From Actinoplanes sp. TBRC 11911 (GTDB lineage Bacteria; Actinomycetota; Actinomycetes; Mycobacteriales; Micromonosporaceae), in the NCBI RefSeq assembly GCF_012933445.1, contig NZ_JABBNC010000004.1, positions 248,001 to 312,000 on the forward strand: a stretch of DNA of 64,000 nt, given 5' to 3'. How positions within the stretch are numbered: position 1 is the first letter of the stretch; every line of letters starts with the position of its first letter. Below are positions 56,742 to 64,000 of this stretch, piece after piece. The notes under the pieces are model-generated. The model did not search any database and was not told where the DNA came from. It worked only from the letters and a program-made list of their open reading frames with translations. Made by a program: the position numbers and the translations under genes.

Positions 56742-59270
56742 TCAGCTTTTGCCGCGCGGGTTGGTGCGGCGGGTGGGCACGGCGGTGGCCGGGTCCTCGG
56801 GCCAGGGGTGCCGGGGGTAGCGGCCGCGGAGTTCGGCGCGGACCTGCGGGTAGCCCTGCTGCCAGAACGACGCCAGGTCGCTGGTGACCGCCACCGGCCG
56901 GCCGGCCGGGGAGAGCAGGTGCAGCCGGACCGGGGTCTTTCCGCCGGCCAGCCGCGGCGCGTCCCGCCAGCCGAAGGCCTCCTGCACCTTCACGGCCAGC
57001 ACCGGCGCGGCCGGGTCCGAATAGTCCACCCGGACCCGTGAGCCGCTCGGTACCGGCAGCCGTTCCGGCGCGACCTCGTCGAGGCGGCCGGCCACCGACC
57101 ACGGCAGCAGACGGCGCAGGCCGCTCGCCACGTCGGCCTTGGCCAGGTCGGCGCGGCGGCGGGCGTGGCCCAGGTCGAGCCAGTCGTCGATGCGGTCCAG
57201 CAGCGCCGTGTCGGACATGTCGGGCCAGGGGTCGCCGAGGGCCGCGTGCGCGAACGCCAGCCGCTGCCGCAACTCGGTCGCCGTCCGGCTCCACGTGAGC
57301 AGGTCGAGCCCTTCCCGCCGCAGCCCGTCGCGCAGCGCGGCCCGGACCTGCCGCGGGTCGGGGTCGGTCAGCCGGCGCTCGGTCAGCGTGATCGCCCCGA
57401 GCCGGCTCACCGAGCGGGCGACGACGTCACCGTCCATCCAGGCGATCTCGGTGCCGTCGGTGAACAGCGTCGCGGCCACCTCCCGGGCGGTGGCCTCGTC
57501 GAGCGGCGCGGCGGCCCGGATGCGGGCGGTGCGCGCCCCGGCGGCCCGGTCGGCGTCCGCGATGGCCAGCCACTCGACCCCGGCGAGCCCGGTGCCGGCC
57601 GGCAGCTCGGCGGCCGTTCCGCCCGCCATGAGGTATTCGCGCGCACCGGCCGCGCGGGCGCGCGCGACCCGCTCGGGATAGGCGAGCCCGACGACCAGCC
57701 CGGCCGCGAGGTCGTCGGCAGGCCGGGCAGGTCGTTGGTCGCCGTGGCCGCGCGCGCTCCGCGGCGGTTCCCCGTCCGAGCCGTCGTCCGCCGCCTCGAG
57801 CAGGCCGCGGGAGAGTGCCGCCGTCAGGCGGCGGACCTCGGAGCGCCACGCGGGGTCGCTGCGTGCGCGGCGCCACGCGGCGACCACATCATCGGAGGCG
57901 GCGGTGTCGGCGTCGAGCAACGCGACGATCTCGGCGGCCCGGCGGTCGCCGACCAGGGGTGCGCCGTCGAGCAGCGCCCGGGCCAGGCGCGGATGCAGAC
58001 CCGCGTCGGCCAGGACCCGCCCGCGCGGCGTCACCCGGCCGTCGGCGGACAGCGCGCCCAGGTCGCGCAGCGTGGCCGTCGCCGTCTGCAGCGCGCCGGC
58101 CGGCGGCGGGTCGGGCAGGGCCAGGCCGGTGCCGTCCGGATGGCCCCACAACGCCAGGTCGAGCACGAAGCCGGTCAGGTCGGCGGCGGCGATCTCCGGC
58201 TCGGGCTGGGCCGCCAGCCGATCATGCTGGGCCTGCGACCAGCACCGATAGACGCGGCCCGGCGCCTCACGGCCGGCCCGGCCCGCGCGCTGCACCGCCG
58301 CGGCGCGCGACACCGGCACCGTGACCAGGGCGCCCAGGCCGCGGGCGAAATCCATCCGGGGCACCCGGCTCAGCCCGGCGTCGACCACCGCGCGCACGCC
58401 CGGCACGGTGAGGCTGCTCTCCGCCACCGACGTCGACAGCACCACCCGGCGGCGCGGCCCGGCCCGCAGCGCGGCGTCCTGAATGGACCCTGGCTGACGG
58501 CCGTGCAAGCGCAGCACCTCGGCGTCGACCCCGCCGAGCAGGGTCGCGACCGCGTCGATCTCGCGCGCGCCGGGCAGGAACACCAGCACGTCGCCGTCGC
58601 CGTCGGCCAGCGCCCGCCGGGTCGTCGCCGCCACGTGGTCGAGCAGGCGCGGATCGACGCGCAGGCCCAGCGGCGGCGTGATCGGGCCGGTGGGTGGAGC
58701 CCAGTGCACCTCGACCGGGAACATCCGGGCCTCGGCGGTCACGACCGCGCCGCCGACGATGCTCGCGAGCCGCTGCGCGTCGGCCGTCGCGGACGTGGCC
58801 AGCAGCCCGAGATCCGGCCGCAGCGTGGCGCGCACCTCGGTCAGGAAGGCGAGGGCCAGGTCGGTGTCCAGGTGTCGCTCGTGGCACTCGTCGAGGACGA
58901 CCATAGGCGTACCGGCAAGCTCGGGGTCTCTCTGCAGACGCCGCACCAGGACGCCGGTGGTGACCACCTCGACCACCGTCTCGCGGGAGACCTGGCGGTC
59001 GCCGCGCACCGTGTAGCCCACCCGGGCGCCGACGCGCTCGCCCAGCAGGGCGGCCATCCGCCGGGCCGCCGCCCGGGCCGCGATCCGGCGGGGCTCGGCG
59101 ACCACGACACGACCGCCCGCGCCGGCCAGCGCGAGCGGCACCAGCGTGGTCTTTCCGGTGCCCGGCGGCGCGACCAGCACCGATGAACCGGCCTCGGCCA
59201 GCGCGGCCCGGACCCGGGGCAGCACGGGCCGGATCGGCAGGTCGGGCAACGCGTCGTCGGCGATCAGCAC
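56742..59270 (-). CDS. hrpB: ATP-dependent RNA helicase HrpB
   Basis: An 842-residue DEAH-box helicase. GTG 59270 has AGGA 9 bases upstream; a frame open to 59948 is not supported. Walker A is APPGTGKTTLVPLALAGAGG near 35-45, the DEAH-like box VVLDECHERHLD near 125, followed by SATADAQRL, the helicase C domain and the HrpB C-terminal domain (DLASFWQQGYPQVRAELRGR, YPRHPWPEDP). HrpB is involved in RNA processing or decay in bacteria. Its 3' end meets the GGDEF-EAL gene stop directly. Confidence 0.93.
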   Translation of the reverse strand: MLIADDALPDLPIRPVLPRVRAALAEAGSSVLVAPPGTGKTTLVPLALAGAGGRVVVAEPRRIAARAAARRMAALLGERVGARVGYTVRGDRQVSRETVVEVVTTGVLVRRLQRDPELAGTPMVVLDECHERHLDTDLALAFLTEVRATLRPDLGLLATSATADAQRLASIVGGAVVTAEARMFPVEVHWAPPTGPITPPLGLRVDPRLLDHVAATTRRALADGDGDVLVFLPGAREIDAVATLLGGVDAEVLRLHGRQPGSIQDAALRAGPRRRVVLSTSVAESSLTVPGVRAVVDAGLSRVPRMDFARGLGALVTVPVSRAAAVQRAGRAGREAPGRVYRCWSQAQHDRLAAQPEPEIAAADLTGFVLDLALWGHPDGTGLALPDPPPAGALQTATATLRDLGALSADGRVTPRGRVLADAGLHPRLARALLDGAPLVGDRRAAEIVALLDADTAASDDVVAAWRRARSDPAWRSEVRRLTAALSRGLLEAADDGSDGEPPRSARGHGDQRPARPADDLAAGLVVGLAYPERVARARAAGAREYLMAGGTAAELPAGTGLAGVEWLAIADADRAAGARTARIRAAAPLDEATAREVAATLFTDGTEIAWMDGDVVARSVSRLGAITLTERRLTDPDPRQVRAALRDGLRREGLDLLTWSRTATELRQRLAFAHAALGDPWPDMSDTALLDRIDDWLDLGHARRRADLAKADVASGLRRLLPWSVAGRLDEVAPERLPVPSGSRVRVDYSDPAAPVLAVKVQEAFGWRDAPRLAGGKTPVRLHLLSPAGRPVAVTSDLASFWQQGYPQVRAELRGRYPRHPWPEDPATAVPTRRTNPRGKS

Positions 59271-59381
59271 GGGACCAATCCTGCCGGGTTTTTGTCGGAC
59301 CCCCGTGGCAGGGTGTCGGAAAACGTCGCCACCGCCGGTGACGGCCTGCTTGACTGATCGATACCAGGAAGGAGAGCCGGC

Positions 59382-59888
59382 ATGGACGCCGTCGAGACCT
59401 TCAACAGCCTTCCCGCGGTACGCCTCGAGGAAGATCTCCTGGCCTGTTGCGCGGCACCGAGCTGGGGTGCCGAGATCGTCGCGAAACGCCCGTACCGCGA
59501 GAGATCCGGGATCGTCACCGCCGCCGACCACGCCGCGCGACGCCTGAGCTGGCCCGACGTGCTGACCGCATTGTCCGCGCATCCGCGGATCGGGGAGCGC
59601 GCGACCGGCGGCTCGACCGAGGCCGGCTGGTCGCGGGGCGAGCAGTCCACGGCGGCCGGCACGGCGGACGACGCGAGCCGGGCCGCGCTGGTCGAGGTCA
59701 ACCGGGCGTACGAGGAGAAGTTCGGTCACGTGTTTTTGATCTTCGCGAGCGGGCGGACGCAGGCGGAGATCCTCGCGGCGGCGCGGGCGCGGCTCGGCAA
59801 CGACGAGGCGGCCGAGCGGGCGATCGTGGCGGGCGAACTTCGCAAGATCGCGCTGCGGCGGCTGGAACGGGTGCTCGATGCCCTCTGA
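59382..59888 (+). CDS. uraD: OHCU decarboxylase
   Basis: A 168-residue enzyme of purine breakdown that decarboxylates 2-oxo-4-hydroxy-4-carboxy-5-ureidoimidazoline to S-allantoin. It starts MDAVETFNSLPAVRLEEDLL, with catalytic HPRIGERAT (His), the SRGEQSTAA loop, and FGHVFLIFASG. It opens the uraD-uraH-uricase-deaminase operon, and its stop overlaps the uraH start by 11 bases. Confidence 0.94.
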   Translation: MDAVETFNSLPAVRLEEDLLACCAAPSWGAEIVAKRPYRERSGIVTAADHAARRLSWPDVLTALSAHPRIGERATGGSTEAGWSRGEQSTAAGTADDASRAALVEVNRAYEEKFGHVFLIFASGRTQAEILAAARARLGNDEAAERAIVAGELRKIALRRLERVLDAL

Positions 59889-60240
59889 CAGCGGCACCGA
59901 GGCCGAGTTCCACGCGCGGATCTCCACGCACATCCTCGACACGGTCAAGGGCGAGCCGGCGCGTGACGTCTACGTGCGGCTGGAGCGGCGCGACTCGGGC
60001 GGCTGGCGCATGATCGCCGAGGGCCGCACCGACCAGGACGGCCGCCTGCGCTATCGGGTGCCGCTGCACGAGTGGCAGGCCGGCGGTTATCGGCTCTTCT
60101 TCTACGTGGAGCCCTATCTGGGCGACGACGCCTTCTTCCCGGAGGTCACGGTCGCCTTCCACGTGCACGACCCGGAACGGCACTACCACGTACCGCTGCT
60201 GCTCAGCCGGTACGGCTACACGACCTATCGAGGGAGCTGA
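59878..60240 (+). CDS. uraH: 5-hydroxyisourate hydrolase (transthyretin-like)
   Basis: A 120-residue transthyretin-fold enzyme hydrolysing 5-hydroxyisourate, the uricase product, to OHCU. Motifs: HARISTHILDTVKGEPARDV (N-terminal catalytic His), RTDQDGRLRY, and the C-terminal HYHVPLLLSRYGYTTYRGS tetrapeptide signature YRGS. The start lies inside uraD (overlap 59878-59888) and the stop is 5 bases before the uricase start. Confidence 0.95.
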   Translation: MPSDSGTEAEFHARISTHILDTVKGEPARDVYVRLERRDSGGWRMIAEGRTDQDGRLRYRVPLHEWQAGGYRLFFYVEPYLGDDAFFPEVTVAFHVHDPERHYHVPLLLSRYGYTTYRGS

Positions 60241-60245
60241 CGAGC

Positions 60246-61106
60246 GTGTCGATCGTGCTGGGACCGAACCGCTACGGCAAGGCGGAGACTCGGCTGCTGC
60301 GGGTGTCGCGCGACGGTGAGACGCGCCGGCTCGCCGATTTCAACGTCAGCGTGGCGCTCTCCGGCGACCTCGCCGCCACCCACCTCACCGGCGACAACGC
60401 CGGCGTGCTGCCCACCGACACCATGAAGAACACGGTGTACGCCTTCGCGAAGCAGCACGGGGTCGGCGAGCCCGAGGAGTTCGCGCTGCTGCTGGCCCGG
60501 CACTTCGTGGACAGTCAGCCACAGGTGCGGGCCGCCACGGTGGGCGTCGAGTCGTACGGCTGGGATCGCCTCGGACCTTATTCGTTCCAGCGTTCGGGTG
60601 CGCAGACGCGGACCGCGACGGTCACCGTCACCGCGGAGGAGATGCAGGTCGTCTCCGGGGTGACCGGCCTGGTCCTGCTGAACGCGACCGCGTCGGAGTT
60701 CCACGGCTTCGTCCGCGACGAATACACGACGCTCCCGGAGACCGACGACCGCATTCTGGCCACCGCTGTCGACGCGCGCTGGCGGCATCTGGGCGCCGAC
60801 GACGACTGGGGCAAGTCGTTCACCGCCGCGGTGGACGCGCTGGTCGCGGCATTCGTGAATACGTACAGCTATTCGCTTCAGCAGACGCTGATGTCGATGG
60901 GCTCACGGGTGTTGCAGACCCGGCCGGAGATCGCCGAGATCCGGCTCGCCCTGCCGAACAAGCATCACTACCTCGTCGACCTGTCGCCGTTCGATCTGGA
61001 CAACGACAATGAGGTCTTCATCGTGGGCGACCGTCCGTACGGGTTGATCGAGGGCACGGTGACCCGCGACGACGTACCACCACCGCTGACGGAGTGGTAT
61101 CTGTGA
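60246..61106 (+). CDS. pucL: Urate oxidase (uricase)
   Basis: A 286-residue cofactor-free oxidase converting urate to 5-hydroxyisourate and H2O2. GTG 60246 (GGGAG upstream) begins VSIVLGPNRYGKAETRLLRV. Uricase signatures include the lysine in NRYGKAE, DNAGVLPTDTMKNTVYAFAK (catalytic Thr), and LPNKHHYLVDLSPFDLDNDN near the C terminus with the conserved histidine. Its stop overlaps the deaminase start (GTGA). Confidence 0.96.
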   Translation: MSIVLGPNRYGKAETRLLRVSRDGETRRLADFNVSVALSGDLAATHLTGDNAGVLPTDTMKNTVYAFAKQHGVGEPEEFALLLARHFVDSQPQVRAATVGVESYGWDRLGPYSFQRSGAQTRTATVTVTAEEMQVVSGVTGLVLLNATASEFHGFVRDEYTTLPETDDRILATAVDARWRHLGADDDWGKSFTAAVDALVAAFVNTYSYSLQQTLMSMGSRVLQTRPEIAEIRLALPNKHHYLVDLSPFDLDNDNEVFIVGDRPYGLIEGTVTRDDVPPPLTEWYL

Positions 61107-62452
61107 TCCTCATCGAGAACGCCGCGGTCGCCACCGCCGACCCGGACGACACGTATTACGGCGACGGCCACGTCGTGGTGGGCGACGACGGGCGCATCGT
61201 CGCGGTCGGTCCGGGGCACGCGGGCCGCTATCCGGGCTCGGTGCGGCGGATCGACGGCACCGGCTGCCTGGTCACGCCCGGTCTGATCAACACGCATCAC
61301 CACCTCTATCAGTGGGTGACCCGGGGGCTCGCGCTGGACAAGACGTTGTTCGGCTGGCTCACCGAGCTGTACCCGATCTGGGGCCGGCTGGACGCCGAGA
61401 TCGTCGGGGCCGCGGCCGGTGCCGGGCTCGGCTGGCTGGCGCTCTCCGGCTGCACGACCAGCATGGATCATCACTACGTCTTCCCGCGCGACGGCGGCGA
61501 CGTGCTGGCGGCCGAGATCGAGGCGGCCCGCACGATCGGGGTGCGGTTCCACCCGGCGCGCGGCTCGATGGATCTCGGCCGGCGCGACGGCGGCCTCCCG
61601 CCGGACAATGTGGTCGAGGAGACCGACGAGGCCCTGGCCGCGACCGAGGCCGCGATCGACCGCTGGCACGACCCGTCGCCGGCGAGCATGCTGCGCGTCG
61701 CGGTGGCGCCCTGCTCGCCGTTCTCGGTGACGTCGAAGCTGATGAGCGAGGCCGCGGCGCTGGCCCGCCGTAAAGGCGTGCGATTACACACGCATCTCGC
61801 CGAGACCGACGACGAGGAGGGCTTCTGCCTGCAGCGGTTCGGCTGCACCCCGATCGAGTACGCGGAACGCGTCGGCTGGCTCGGCGCGGACGTCTGGCTG
61901 GCGCACGGCGTGCACCTGTCCGACTCGGCGATCGCCCGGCTGGCGGCGACCGGCACCGGCGTGGCGCACTGCCCGAGTTCGAACGCGCGGCTGGGCACCG
62001 GCTCGGCCCGGGTGCGTGAGCTGCTCGATCAGGGTGTGCCGGTGGGCCTGGGGGTGGACGGTCCGGCCTCGCAGGAGGTGTCCCAGCTGGGCGCCGAGCT
62101 GCGGCAGGCGCTGTATACGGCGCGCCAGCGCGGCGGTCCGGGCACGATGAGCGCGGCCGGGGCGCTGCGGTTGGGGACCATCGGGGGCGCGCGATGCCTG
62201 GGTCGCGCGGACGAGATCGGCTCGCTGCAGACCGGCAAGCTCGGTGACCTGGTCATGTGGCGGCTGGACGGGCTGGCCCACGACGGCATCGACGACAGGC
62301 TCGCGGCGCTGGTGTTCGGGCCGCCGACCACCGTCGAGCTGTCGCTGGTCGGTGGGGTGCCGATCGTTCAGCACGGTGAGCTGGTCAATGCCGATGAGGA
62401 AGCGCTGGCCCGGCAGGCCCGCCGGGCGCATCGCCGTCTGCTCAGGCGCTAG
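61103..62452 (+). CDS. 8-oxoguanine deaminase-like amidohydrolase
   Basis: A 449-residue metal-dependent amidohydrolase. GTG 61103, with GGAG 8 bases upstream, overlaps the uricase stop. It has INTHHHLYQWVTRGLALDKT (H-x-H metal site), CTTSMDHHYVFPRDGGDVLA, VRLHTHLAETDDEEGF (His and Glu), WLAHGVHLSDS and GVDGPASQEVSQL (catalytic Asp). This pattern is the 8-oxoguanine deaminase/atrazine-chlorohydrolase-like branch. Placement after uricase fits: deamination of 8-oxoguanine gives urate, which feeds the same pathway. The stop lies in a 20-bp tandem repeat. Confidence 0.88.
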   Translation: MILIENAAVATADPDDTYYGDGHVVVGDDGRIVAVGPGHAGRYPGSVRRIDGTGCLVTPGLINTHHHLYQWVTRGLALDKTLFGWLTELYPIWGRLDAEIVGAAAGAGLGWLALSGCTTSMDHHYVFPRDGGDVLAAEIEAARTIGVRFHPARGSMDLGRRDGGLPPDNVVEETDEALAATEAAIDRWHDPSPASMLRVAVAPCSPFSVTSKLMSEAAALARRKGVRLHTHLAETDDEEGFCLQRFGCTPIEYAERVGWLGADVWLAHGVHLSDSAIARLAATGTGVAHCPSSNARLGTGSARVRELLDQGVPVGLGVDGPASQEVSQLGAELRQALYTARQRGGPGTMSAAGALRLGTIGGARCLGRADEIGSLQTGKLGDLVMWRLDGLAHDGIDDRLAALVFGPPTTVELSLVGGVPIVQHGELVNADEEALARQARRAHRRLLRR

Positions 62453-62522
62453 GAAGCCCCATCAAGCGCTAGGAAGTCCCGTCAGGCGCTAGGACGTCCC
62501 GTCAGGCGCTCGGGAAGTCCCA
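62442..62522. repeat. 20-bp tandem repeat at convergent gene ends
   Basis: Four units start at 62442, 62462, 62482 and 62502, each beginning TCA(A/G)GCGCT and ending in a G/C-rich AAGTCCC-type string; the last has one extra base. The first holds the stop codon of the deaminase and the last the stop of the NTF2-like gene on the opposite strand. Confidence 0.85.
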
Positions 62523-62915
62523 GCCGAGCTGCAGGAACATGCCTAAGCGGTCGGAGACGGCGCGGATCTCGGCGATCTTGCCGTCGCGCACCTCGAAGAT
62601 CCAGATCTGCTCGACCTCGAAGGTGCGGCCGGTCGGCTCGGGCATCCGCGGGTGGGCGCCGGTGTGCCGCCCCCGCACGACCAGCCGGGCCACGACCGTG
62701 TCGCCCTCCGCGATGAGTTGCCGCGGTTCCATCGAGCCCTCGCCGAACGCCGCGAGCTGCTGCCGGAAGCCCTCGAACGCCGCGCCCGGTTCGTCCGCCT
62801 CGCCGTAGATCACCTTGTTGTGGTCGATGACATCGGCGGCCATGTAGTCGGGCCAGTCCGCGAAGCGGCGCTCGTTGACCGCGGCGAAGAAGCCCTCGAC
62901 GACCTTCTTGTTCAT
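62502..62915 (-). CDS. NTF2-like/SnoaL-type protein
   Basis: A 137-residue cone-shaped alpha+beta protein beginning MNKKVVEGFFAAVNERRFAD from ATG 62915; GTG 62936 would place the operator inside the gene and I think it less likely. Family pattern: FAAVNERRFADWPDYMAADV, VVARLVVRGRHTGAHPRMPE, and GRTFEVEQIWIFEVRDGKIA. Members include polyketide cyclases, ester cyclases and many proteins of unknown function. It diverges from a TetR regulator across two matching palindromes, which suggests that it is the controlled gene. Confidence 0.85.
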   Translation of the reverse strand: MNKKVVEGFFAAVNERRFADWPDYMAADVIDHNKVIYGEADEPGAAFEGFRQQLAAFGEGSMEPRQLIAEGDTVVARLVVRGRHTGAHPRMPEPTGRTFEVEQIWIFEVRDGKIAEIRAVSDRLGMFLQLGWDFPSA

Positions 62916-62916
62916 T

Positions 62917-62929
62917 CTTACATCGTAAG
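62917..62929. promoter_or_regulatory. TetR operator candidate 1
   Basis: CTTAC-ATC-GTAAG, a perfect 5-bp dyad with a 3-base spacer, lies two bases from the NTF2-like start. It matches the second palindrome at 62951 in all outer positions but one. Confidence 0.6.
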
Positions 62930-62950
62930 TTTCCACGGCATGAGCGTATA

Positions 62951-62963
62951 TTTACGCCGTAAG
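62951..62963. promoter_or_regulatory. TetR operator candidate 2
   Basis: TTTAC-GCC-GTAAG, a dyad of the same design as the one at 62917, with centres 34 bases apart (about three helical turns). It lies 18 bases before the TetR start, so both promoters would be covered. Confidence 0.6.
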
Positions 62964-62981
62964 AATCGTCAAGGGGGTTGT

Positions 62982-63632
62982 GTGGCCGCGAAGCGAACCC
63001 GCGGGGTCCGGGCCGGGCTCACCCGCGATCAGGTCCTGGACGCCGCTCTCGCGCTCGCCGACCGGGAGGGACTCGCCGGATTGACCATGCGGCGGCTCGG
63101 CGCGGAGCTCGGTGTCGAGGCGATGACGCTTTATCACTATGTGCCGAACAAAACGGCACTTGTCGATGGCCTGGTCGAGCGGATCTTCACCACCGCATAC
63201 AGCATCGGTGGCACCTGGCGGGAGGCGCTTTCCTCGTACGCCGAACGGCTGCGCTCGACGCTGCTGGAGCATCCCGCGGTGTTGCCGGTGATCGTCCGCC
63301 CGGTCGTGACGCAGGCCACTCTGGACGCCGTGGAGGAGATGCTGCGGCTCCTGGTCGACGCCGGGTTCCCGCTGGGTCGTGCTCTCGACTCGCTGAACGC
63401 CCTGACGTTGTTCGTCATCGGCCACACGTCGGCCGAGGTCGCGATCGGTCCGGACAGCTCGCCGGAGGTGGATCCGGATCGACATCCGCTGATGGTCGCG
63501 GCCGTCCGGTCGGGGGCGGGAGCCGACGACTACGACCGGTTCCGGTACGCGGTGGCGGCCATGCTGACCGGCTTCGACGAGTTATCCACAGGCGGCGACG
63601 GTCGCCGGGACGGAACCCGCCCGCTCCACTAG
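62982..63632 (+). CDS. TetR family transcriptional regulator
   Basis: A 216-residue TetR protein beginning at GTG 62982, with AAGGGGG 4 bases upstream. The helix-turn-helix covers residues about 13-60 (LTRDQVLDAALALADREGLA, LGAELGVEAMTLYHYVPNKT). The C-terminal ligand domain includes VLPVIVRPVVTQATLDAVEE. The divergent NTF2-like gene and the two dyads between them identify its likely target and suggest autoregulation; the ligand is unknown. Malate synthase follows 33 bases after its stop. Confidence 0.92.
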   Translation: MAAKRTRGVRAGLTRDQVLDAALALADREGLAGLTMRRLGAELGVEAMTLYHYVPNKTALVDGLVERIFTTAYSIGGTWREALSSYAERLRSTLLEHPAVLPVIVRPVVTQATLDAVEEMLRLLVDAGFPLGRALDSLNALTLFVIGHTSAEVAIGPDSSPEVDPDRHPLMVAAVRSGAGADDYDRFRYAVAAMLTGFDELSTGGDGRRDGTRPLH

Positions 63633-63665
63633 GTTGAGGGAAGCCGAACCGATTGGAGCGTCGCG

Positions 63666-64000
63666 ATGACCGAGATCCTGTCCGACGAGGCCGTGGCATT
63701 CGTCGCCGACTTGAACAGGCGATTCCGGCCGCGGCGCAACGAGCTTCTCCGGGCCCGCACGGCCCGCCGCGAGGCGATCGCCGCCGGCGGCACGCTCGGC
63801 TTCCTGAGCGAGACGGCCGAGATCCGCGCCGCCGAGTGGTCCGCGCCACCCGCCCCCGCCGACCTGCGCGACCGGCGCGTCGAGATCACCGGCCCCACCG
63901 AGCGCAAGATGACGATCAACGCGCTCAACTCGGGCGCCAAGGTGTGGCTGGCCGACCTGGAGGACGCGAACACCCCGCACTGGTCGAACGTGGTGGACGG
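63666..64000 (+). CDS. aceB: Malate synthase A (5' part, cut by window edge)
   Basis: Only the first about 111 codons are in the window. The sequence has the malate-synthase A N terminus ([40 protein letters not shown]) and the strongly conserved [20 protein letters not shown]. The enzyme condenses glyoxylate with acetyl-CoA. Because urate is degraded through allantoin to ureidoglycolate and glyoxylate, its placement beside the urate genes fits use of purine-derived glyoxylate. Confidence 0.93.
   Translation, partial: MTEILSDEAVAFVADLNRRFRPRRNELLRARTARREAIAAGGTLGFLSETAEIRAAEWSAPPAPADLRDRRVEITGPTERKMTINALNSGAKVWLADLEDANTPHWSNVVD

Overview
The window is a high-GC actinobacterial chromosome segment with GTG and TTG starts, short intergenic gaps and many overlapping stop/start pairs. 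The truncated gene at the left edge encodes a FliA/WhiG-type sigma factor. With Lsr2 and an F420-dependent glucose-6-phosphate dehydrogenase, this suggests a sporulating, possibly motile-spore actinomycete; Micromonosporaceae (Actinoplanes-like) is my best guess, by inference only.

Layout. 1-6.8 kb: partial sigma factor, DUF456 protein, secreted DD-carboxypeptidase, Lsr2, luciferase-like oxidoreductase, MarR regulator, and a SpoIIE-type phosphatase next to an RsbW-type ATPase. 7.1-10.7 kb: an ECF sigma factor fused through a zinc-binding anti-sigma motif and one membrane segment to a GH128-like glycosidase, then fgd and a HAD phosphatase. 10.7-17.7 kb: FAD monooxygenase divergent from a TetR regulator, a sodium:solute symporter with a small membrane partner, a lipoprotein sugar dehydrogenase and a secreted peptidase. 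17.7-19.2 kb: 1.5 kb without genes but full of repeats (62-bp hairpin array, 18-bp tandem repeats, a palindrome). 19.2-34.8 kb: SDR/LysR pair, gamma-glutamyltransferase, a heterodimeric ABC exporter, GT39-like protein, ArsR-type regulator, secreted beta-propeller protein, trmB, a large sensor kinase, and a selenium-binding-protein remnant coupled to a membrane protein. 34.8-36.5 kb: a second repeat island with a degenerate ORF-less group II intron, 190-bp direct repeats, a 384-bp element with 18-bp terminal inverted repeats, a second copy of the palindrome and 18 hexanucleotide repeats.

36.5-45.1 kb: AlkA-like glycosylase, two alpha/beta hydrolases, PAC2 and EcsC family proteins, a lipoprotein, NAD-dependent epimerase, Na+/H+ antiporter with a coupled UBP zinc-finger protein, and a ketopantoate-reductase-like protein. 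45.3-51.4 kb: glgX-treY-treZ, turning glycogen or maltodextrin into trehalose. 51.6-56.7 kb: a signalling group made of a membrane-anchored amino-acid-type binding protein, a polytopic membrane protein, a PP2C phosphatase and a GGDEF-EAL protein. 56.7-64 kb: hrpB helicase, then purine catabolism (uraD, uraH, uricase, 8-oxoguanine deaminase-like), an NTF2-like protein divergent from a TetR regulator over two matching palindromes, and the start of malate synthase, which would use glyoxylate from ureide breakdown.

Most genes are ordinary actinobacterial chromosomal genes. The unusual content lies in the sigma-hydrolase fusion, the two repeat islands sharing a palindrome family, the intron fossil, the binding-protein/phosphatase/c-di-GMP cluster and several well-formed operator-like dyads.
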